Origin: Oscillospiraceae bacterium
Lineage (GTDB): Bacteria > Bacillota > Clostridia > Oscillospirales > Oscillospiraceae
Assembly: GCA_017437095.1 (NCBI GenBank)
Contig: JAFSBW010000033.1
Coordinates: 1 to 64,000 of the forward strand
DNA: 64,000 bases
Direction of reading: 5' to 3'
Under the pieces are notes generated by a model that saw nothing but the letters and a program-made list of their open reading frames with translations, did no database searches and was not told the DNA's origin. Every line of letters starts with the position of its first letter. Positions within the stretch are counted from its first letter, which is position 1. The translations under genes and the position numbers were made by a program. This document shows positions 59,011 through 64,000 of this stretch, piece by piece.

Positions 59011-59043
59011 AAAAAAGGGTGTACGATCAGTACACCCTTTTTT
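59011..59043. terminator. Bidirectional terminator after the CBS gene
   Basis: AAAAAAGGGTGTAC (59011-59024) / GTACACCCTTTTTT (59030-59043), loop GATCA, T6 on both strands. Confidence 0.92.
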
Positions 59044-59056
59044 ATGCCGCACAAGA

Positions 59057-59470
59057 TCAGTCCCCAGGGAAAATGATCTGCTCGCAATACTTGATGATGG
59101 CGCTGCGGGTAACGATGCCGATAAAGGCATCCTTATCGTCTACAACCGGGACAAAGTTTTGGCCCTTGGCCCGCTCGATCAGGTCGTGCATATTGGTGGT
59201 GACCGGCACGGGCACATGGTCTTTCCTGTGCCTGATCTCCATAATGCGGTGGGCTTCCGCCTGGCGCATATCCATATAGCACATATTTTTCAGGGCCCAC
59301 AAAAGATCCCCTTCGGATAATGTACCCCGGTACTCTCCCCTGCGGTTTAGGATGGGAAGGCTGGCATAGCCGGATGCCTCCATTTTTTCCAATGCCTGGC
59401 GGACGGTATAATCGTCATATAGATAGGCGCACAGCGCCTTGGGTGTAAGAAAGAATAGAATATTATTCAT
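59057..59470 (-). CDS. CBS-pair protein, CbpB/DarB-like
   Basis: 137 residues made of two CBS motifs (about 12-62 with VRQALEKMEASGYASLPILN; about 85-130 with HDLIERAKGQNFVPVVDDKD). Stand-alone CBS pairs of this length in Firmicutes (CbpB/DarB, YkuL) bind c-di-AMP or adenine nucleotides and act on partner enzymes. Which nucleotide is bound here is unknown. Monocistronic, with AAAAGGAGCTCCT before the ATG. Confidence 0.88.
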   Translation of the reverse strand: MNNILFFLTPKALCAYLYDDYTVRQALEKMEASGYASLPILNRRGEYRGTLSEGDLLWALKNMCYMDMRQAEAHRIMEIRHRKDHVPVPVTTNMHDLIERAKGQNFVPVVDDKDAFIGIVTRSAIIKYCEQIIFPGD

Positions 59471-59795
59471 AGGAGCTCCTTTTCCTTGGGCAGTGGTGGG
59501 ATGGGCGAGTGGTCAGCTCGTTTTTCCCTGGTTATATTATAGCATACTTCCCGGAAAAGAGGTTGCAAATTTATTGTGAACAAAGGGGTTTTCGCGCCAA
59601 AAATACTCCGCTCATTTTGTGCATTATGCACAACGCATATTCGCCGCTATCCCCCTCCATCCGTCAAACATAGCTAAATTCTCCTGGCAGGGGAGGCGAA
59701 CTCTCCCAGGCAGAGAGCCGTTTTCCCCTGCCCGGGGGTGGGCGATACAGCCCAGGCATGGTACAATACCCCCAGCAAACCAAGGAGGAAACCTT
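59471..59795. other. Intergenic region between the CBS and TrhA genes
   Basis: 325 bases with no supported gene. It contains the divergent promoters: TACAAT at 59762-59767 may be the -10 box for the TrhA gene, but no -35 box is clear. Several short G/C palindromes (59680-59740) are present without a T-tract. I see no recognisable riboswitch. Confidence 0.45.
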
Positions 59796-60467
59796 ATGAC
59801 AAGAATCAAACTGCGTGATCGGCTCCTGCCCGATTACACCAAGGGCGAGGAGATCTTGAATACCGTAACCCATATCGTAGGCGGCGCGCTGGGCATCGTA
59901 GTTTTATGCATGTGCCTGATCAAAGCCTGCCTTTACGGCGGGGCAGCAGAAATTATATGCGCCTGGGTGTACGGCCTTTCCATGGTAACGCTGTACACCA
60001 TTTCCAGCGTATACCACGGCCTGCGGCCCAACATGGGCAAGAAGGTGCTGCAGGTGCTTGACCACTGCACCATCTACCTTTTGATCGCCGGGACCTATAC
60101 CCCTATTGTAGTATGCGCCATACGGCCCCTCTACCCTGCCCTGGGCTGGGGTATGCTGGCCTGGCAATGGGGGCTGGGCTGCCTTGCCGCTGCCCTTACC
60201 GCCATCGACCTGAAGAAATACAATGTGTTTTCCATGTTCTGCTATATCGGCATGGGCTGGAGCATCATTGGCTTTTTGCCCCAGGCTATGCAGGCCCTTA
60301 CCCCGGCAGGGTTTTGGCTGGTATTCGCCGGAGGGGTAGCTTACACTTTGGGGGCTGTGCTTTACGGTCTGGGCAACAAGCTGCGCTGGATGCATTCGAT
60401 ATTTCACATCTTCGTAGTGCTGGGCAGCCTGCTGCAATTTATCGCCATCTACCTCTTCGTGTTCTAA
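59796..60467 (+). CDS. Hemolysin III/TrhA family (PAQR) membrane protein
   Basis: 223 residues with seven helices. The PAQR motifs are complete: EEILNTVTHIVGG near residues 18-30, SSVYHGL with Ser and His (about 70), DHCTIYLLIAGTYTP (about 90-105), and the late HSIFHIFVVLGS with the paired His. TrhA proteins maintain membrane fluidity, and the His set suggests zinc-dependent ceramidase-like chemistry. AAGGAGGAAACCTT precedes the ATG. The composite element follows 4 bases after its stop. Confidence 0.94.
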   Translation: MTRIKLRDRLLPDYTKGEEILNTVTHIVGGALGIVVLCMCLIKACLYGGAAEIICAWVYGLSMVTLYTISSVYHGLRPNMGKKVLQVLDHCTIYLLIAGTYTPIVVCAIRPLYPALGWGMLAWQWGLGCLAAALTAIDLKKYNVFSMFCYIGMGWSIIGFLPQAMQALTPAGFWLVFAGGVAYTLGAVLYGLGNKLRWMHSIFHIFVVLGSLLQFIAIYLFVF

Positions 60468-60471
60468 AAAG

Positions 60472-60626
60472 GGGGTGTCTCAAAACGAAAGAGACACCCC
60501 AAAAATGATTATCCAATTTTTATCGTAGGGGGCGGCCTGTGTGCCGCCCCTATTGGTTGTTTTATGGGCATTTTCTCGGAATGGCACATAGGCCATTCCC
60601 TACGTTATATATTTTGGGACAGCCCC
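60472..60626. repeat. Composite hairpin element, copy 2 (BIME/MITE-like)
   Basis: 155 bases bounded by GGGGTGTCTCAAAA (60472-60485) and TTTTGGGACAGCCCC (60612-60626). The left end forms its own hairpin with GAGACACCCC (60491-60500). Opposed GTAG hairpins lie at 60525-60550 (GGGGCGGC/GCCGCCCC) and 60578-60603 (GGAATGGC/GCCATTCC then CTAC). Most of the interior matches copy 1 at 23460-23617. It lies between the converging TrhA and ftsH stops. Confidence 0.85.
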
Positions 60627-60632
60627 TTTTCT

Positions 60633-62495
60633 TTATTCTTCGTTTGCGCGGAACATGGTCAGCTTATCCTCGTCTTCGGGGATGGGCTGGCCCGCCATGC
60701 AGGCTTCAAACTGGGAAGCGCTCATAGTCTCCCGCTCCAGCAGGAAATCTACCACAGCCATTACCTTGCTCTCGTTTTCCTTGAGCAGCTTGGCGCAATG
60801 GTCATAGGCCGCATCGATGAGCGCTTTGACCTCATCATCAATGGTAGCGGCTACCTTTTCGGAGTAGCTCTTGGTCTTTTCATAGTCCCGGCCCAGGAAG
60901 ACCTCGTTGTCGGAAAGGTAGCTGACAGTACCCAGCTTTTCGCACATGCCGTAGCGGGCCACCATATCCCGGGCCAGCTTGCTTGCCCGGTCGATATCGT
61001 TGCTGGCGCCTACGGTAATATCCCCAACAAACAGCGCTTCTGCCACACGGCCGCCCAAAAGGCCCACCAGCTCCTCGTACATCTGGTTGCGGGTCATATT
61101 GGAGCTATCGTCAGCAGGCAGATGCCAGGTAGCGCCCAGACTTCTGCCCCGGGGCACGATGGTGATCTGCAGCACCTTTTCCTGGGTAGGCAGGTGGTGC
61201 ATAGCCACGGCGTGGCCTGCTTCGTGGATAGCGGTGATTCTCAGATCCTTGCGGTTGCGCACCTGGCTGGGCTTTTCCGGGCCGGCCATGATCTTCATCA
61301 TAGCCTCGTTAAGGATCTCCATGGAAATAGCCGCTTTGTTCTCCCGGGCTGCCATGATCGCTGCCTCGTTGAGCAGGTTGCTCAGGTCCGCCCCGGTAAA
61401 GCCGGAGGTGGATCTTGCCACCAGCTTCAGGTCTACGCTGTCATCCAGGCGCTTGTTCTTGGCGTGTACCTTGAGGATATCCTCACGGCCCTTTACATCG
61501 GGCGCGCCCACATGGATCTGCCGGTCAAACCGGCCGGGGCGCAGCAGGGCGGGATCCAGAATGTCCGGCCGGTTGGTAGCCGCAAGAACGATCACGCCCT
61601 GATTCTTCGCAAAGCCGTCCATCTCTACCAGCAGCTGGTTGAGGGTCTGCTCTTTTTCGTCGTGACCGCCGCCAAGGCCGGAGCCTCTGCGCCGGCCTAC
61701 CGCATCGATCTCGTCGATAAATACGATGGCGGGGGCCACTTTCTTGGCCTGGTCAAAAAGATCTCGCACACGGCTGGCGCCGACACCCACATACAGCTCT
61801 ACAAAATCCGAGCCGGAGATAGAAAGAAACTGCACCTCGGCCTCACCTGCCACCGCTCTGGCAAGCAATGTCTTACCCGTGCCGGGAGGGCCTACCAGCA
61901 AAATGCCGTGGGGAATGCGAGCGCCGATTTCCGTATATTTCTTGGGACTGCGCAGAAAATCTACAACCTCCTGCAGCTCCTGCTTTTCTTCGTCTGCGCC
62001 GGCAACATCGTCAAAGGTGACCTTTTTGCCATCGGGAATGCCCAGCACGGTGCGGGCCTTGCCAAAGCCGGCAGCCCCGCCGCCATTGGCCCGGGCAAAA
62101 AACAGAGCATAGACAAACACTATGACCACGCCGGCGATGATCAGCGGCAGAATCAGAGAATAGGGGCTAAAGCTCTCTTCCTTGGAGATCTTATAGGTAA
62201 TATCCCCGCTGGAACGCAGCTGGCTCAGCTCCGGCTCCACATCTGCCAGAAATTTTTCCGCATCGGAGATGGTGGCCCGCAGAGCAAGGGGCTCTGCTTC
62301 CCCTTTCTTAAGATCCAGCTTCAGCTCCTGGCCGGATATGGAAAACTGGGCAACTTTACCGGACTTGACCAGCTCTACCGCCTGGGAATAGCTGACGGTT
62401 TCCCGGTTTTCGCTGAAAGCACCCAGCACCCAGGCAAACAGCAGCGCAAGCAAGGCCAGGTAGATAATTACTGAGAAGATGCTTCTTTTCTTCAA
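60633..62495 (-). CDS. ftsH: ATP-dependent zinc metalloprotease FtsH
   Basis: 620 residues: two N-terminal membrane helices flanking an extracellular domain (about 8-28 and 120-140), AAA+ module with Walker A GPPGTGKT near 203, Walker [24 protein letters not shown], and the protease motif HEAGHA near 425. It degrades membrane and short-lived proteins. The start is TTG at 62493-62495 set by AAGGAG eight bases upstream. It is the last gene of tilS-hpt-ftsH, a conserved order. Confidence 0.97.
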   Translation of the reverse strand: MKKRSIFSVIIYLALLALLFAWVLGAFSENRETVSYSQAVELVKSGKVAQFSISGQELKLDLKKGEAEPLALRATISDAEKFLADVEPELSQLRSSGDITYKISKEESFSPYSLILPLIIAGVVIVFVYALFFARANGGGAAGFGKARTVLGIPDGKKVTFDDVAGADEEKQELQEVVDFLRSPKKYTEIGARIPHGILLVGPPGTGKTLLARAVAGEAEVQFLSISGSDFVELYVGVGASRVRDLFDQAKKVAPAIVFIDEIDAVGRRRGSGLGGGHDEKEQTLNQLLVEMDGFAKNQGVIVLAATNRPDILDPALLRPGRFDRQIHVGAPDVKGREDILKVHAKNKRLDDSVDLKLVARSTSGFTGADLSNLLNEAAIMAARENKAAISMEILNEAMMKIMAGPEKPSQVRNRKDLRITAIHEAGHAVAMHHLPTQEKVLQITIVPRGRSLGATWHLPADDSSNMTRNQMYEELVGLLGGRVAEALFVGDITVGASNDIDRASKLARDMVARYGMCEKLGTVSYLSDNEVFLGRDYEKTKSYSEKVAATIDDEVKALIDAAYDHCAKLLKENESKVMAVVDFLLERETMSASQFEACMAGQPIPEDEDKLTMFRANEE

Positions 62496-62507
62496 AACGG
62501 TTACTCC

Positions 62508-63050
62508 TTATTTTTCGTATGCTTCAGGCTTTAACACGCCAATATAGGGCAGGTTGCGGTACTTCTCGTTGAAATCCATGCCGTAACCTACTACAAACTC
62601 ATTGGGGATGGTAAAGCCGGTATAGTCCGCCCGGACACTGACACCCGCACGGCGGCGCTCCGGCTTATCCAGGAAGGTGCAGATGCGCAGGGACGCAGGC
62701 TCCTTGGCCAGCAGATGGTTGTAGGTAAACTCCAAGGAGTTGCCGGTATCAAAAATATCCTCCAGGATCACCACATGGCGGCCCTTAAGGTCGGCGGATA
62801 CATCCCGCTTGACCACCATGGAGCCGGTGGAGCTGGTGCCCTGATAGGAAGAGATCCACATAAAATCAAACTCGCAAGGAAGATCCACAGCCCTCACCAG
62901 GTCGCTGAAAAATACCACAACGCCCTTTAAAACGCCAACGAACACCAGATCCTTCCCCTGATAATCCTTAGCGATCTGCGCGCCCAATTCGGCCACCCGG
63001 GCCTTGATCTGCTCCTGGGAAATTAAAACCTTTTGAATGTTACTATGCAT
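62508..63050 (-). CDS. hpt: Hypoxanthine phosphoribosyltransferase
   Basis: 180 residues. PRPP-binding loop VVILEDIFDTGNSLEFT near 95-111, FVGVLKGVVVFFSDLVRAVD near 38-57, and DYTGFTIPNEFVVGYGMDFN near the C-terminus are standard HPRT motifs. It salvages hypoxanthine and guanine to IMP and GMP. It lies between tilS and ftsH, 12 and 18 bases from each. Confidence 0.96.
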   Translation of the reverse strand: MHSNIQKVLISQEQIKARVAELGAQIAKDYQGKDLVFVGVLKGVVVFFSDLVRAVDLPCEFDFMWISSYQGTSSTGSMVVKRDVSADLKGRHVVILEDIFDTGNSLEFTYNHLLAKEPASLRICTFLDKPERRRAGVSVRADYTGFTIPNEFVVGYGMDFNEKYRNLPYIGVLKPEAYEK

Positions 63051-63068
63051 AGCTGCAACCTTCTTTCT

Positions 63069-64000
63069 TTATAATGGCAAAAACGCCAGAGCCCAGGCAG
63101 GCTCTCGGTTTTGGTCTTCCAAATTGGCTCCCATGCCGCACACGCCCAGCACATGGCTGCCTGCGGCTACTACCGGGATCTCGCCCCGGCGGTTGGCGGG
63201 AATTTTTCCGTCGATAAAAGCTTTTTTCAGGGATTTTGTTCCGCCGGGCGTACGGATGGTATCTCCCGCGCGCCGGGAGCGGACTACCATGGCCTCCCCT
63301 TGGGGAACGGTAAAGCGCTGGGGGGTATTTTCATAGACTGTTGCAGGGGTAACTACCAGCCGCCAGCCGGGCAGCGCATACTCTCCAGGGCCGGGAATGC
63401 TCAGGCAAAAGCTCTTAGGGTTTTCCTGCTTTTCCAGCCGGTCATAGCACCGGGCAACGGTAATATTCCCCGGGAAATGGCCCTGGGCCGAAGGGTTATG
63501 GGAAAACACCAGGCTTTCTGCCAGGGCGATATGCCTGGCCTCCGGCTCTTTTACCCCAAAAGAAACCAGCATACGGCTCAGCCCACGGCTGCGCAAAGCT
63601 TCCGGCATAGCCCGCAGCTTGGTTACCGTAAGCGCATCCTCAGCCAGCGCTTCCAGAGCCTGCTCATCCTTGCGAAGGCGCTGGGCCATAGCGGAGGTAT
63701 TGGCGGCAAACTCCGGGTTTTCTTCCTTCAAGATAGGGATCACCCGGTGGCGCAGGCGGTTGCGCAGAAAATCCTCTGTGCAGTTGGAGCTATCGGTAAC
63801 ATAGCTGAGGTTGAATTCCTGCAAAAAATCCAGCACCTGCTGCCGGGTAATGTCCAGCATAGGGCGGATGATCCTGCCCCGCACCGGAGCAATGCCCCCC
63901 AGCCCCTTCAGCCCCGTACCCCGCACCAGGTGCATCAGCACAGTTTCGGCGTTGTCGTCAGCGGTGTGGGCCGTGGCGATCTTGCCGGGCAGGGTATCAA
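63069..64000 (-). CDS. tilS: tRNA(Ile)-lysidine synthase, 5' end beyond the window
   Basis: About 310 codons are visible; the frame stays open to the right edge, where it reads KIATAHTADDNAETVLMHLV, part of the N-type ATP pyrophosphatase domain that carries the TilS core. The SGGxDS P-loop lies outside the window. The C-terminal TilS domain with the RRAGD block (RSRRAGDTIRTPGGTKSLKK) is present. TilS makes lysidine at C34 of tRNA-Ile2 so that it reads AUA. First gene seen of tilS-hpt-ftsH. Confidence 0.95.
   Translation of the reverse strand, partial: DTLPGKIATAHTADDNAETVLMHLVRGTGLKGLGGIAPVRGRIIRPMLDITRQQVLDFLQEFNLSYVTDSSNCTEDFLRNRLRHRVIPILKEENPEFAANTSAMAQRLRKDEQALEALAEDALTVTKLRAMPEALRSRGLSRMLVSFGVKEPEARHIALAESLVFSHNPSAQGHFPGNITVARCYDRLEKQENPKSFCLSIPGPGEYALPGWRLVVTPATVYENTPQRFTVPQGEAMVVRSRRAGDTIRTPGGTKSLKKAFIDGKIPANRRGEIPVVAAGSHVLGVCGMGANLEDQNREPAWALAFLPL

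Overview
The window is a chromosomal segment, probably about 53-55% GC by eye, from a Gram-positive anaerobe of the class Clostridia, most likely an Oscillospiraceae/Ruminococcaceae gut commensal (Faecalibacterium/Subdoligranulum-like). The basis is the divergent galactokinase signature GRTEIGGNHTDHQ, the Prp protease beside an N-terminally extended L27, a HrcA-type CIRCE element, a BlaI/M56 pair, strong AGGAGG ribosome binding sites, several TTG and GTG starts and many ferredoxin-type or radical-SAM enzymes. The genus is inferred, not proven.

Layout. 1-121: start of gap (GAPDH), minus strand. 678-8881: complete lactose/galactose operon transcribed leftward as lacZ, GPH symporter, galK, galT, galE, with a divergent AraC regulator at 9114-10001. 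10015-15258: Cu/Zn superoxide dismutase, a CoiA-like protein with a topoisomerase zinc ribbon, recQ, an alpha/beta hydrolase and the stump of a nucleotidyltransferase gene. 15671-16541: a 39-codon gene, a small Xre gene and a Glu-Ser-Phe-Tyr tRNA array with imperfect stems. 16661-22145: SPL-like radical SAM protein, a membrane-tethered LuxR regulator, zinc-ribbon protein, surface protein, lipoprotein and a CIRCE-controlled Hsp20. 22274-36423: metabolic and envelope genes (aldo/keto reductase, nitroreductase, Nudix, deformylase, MerR-TipAS, methyltransferase, ECF S component, MscS, glycosyltransferase, D-aminoacylase, an Xre-controlled M28 peptidase operon). 36467-43556: BlaI/M56 operon, mgtE behind a small leader ORF, DUF362, split chromate transporter and threonine aldolase.

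43710-47973 is the main accessory region. It holds a four-gene surface-protein operon facing its Xre regulator across twin operators, a REP-associated tyrosine transposase (RAYT) with four REP hairpins (two inside its own reading frame), two orphan genes, and tRNA-Val followed by two partial copies of its own 3' end.

48033-64000 returns to conserved housekeeping order: NusG-II protein/apbE, rplU-prp-rpmA-obgE, AraC/YmdB-like phosphodiesterase, a large propeller/zincin lipoprotein, yfcE, DUF1643, 5-formyl-THF cyclo-ligase, an Xre membrane protein, a CBS-pair protein, TrhA, and tilS-hpt-ftsH (tilS runs off the right edge).

Dispersed elements link the regions. Two composite elements (23460-23617 and 60472-60626) and a lone hairpin at 50601-50624 share the RAYT-type design of a GTAG tetranucleotide abutting a hairpin, so the resident RAYT may be the source of a genome-wide REP family.
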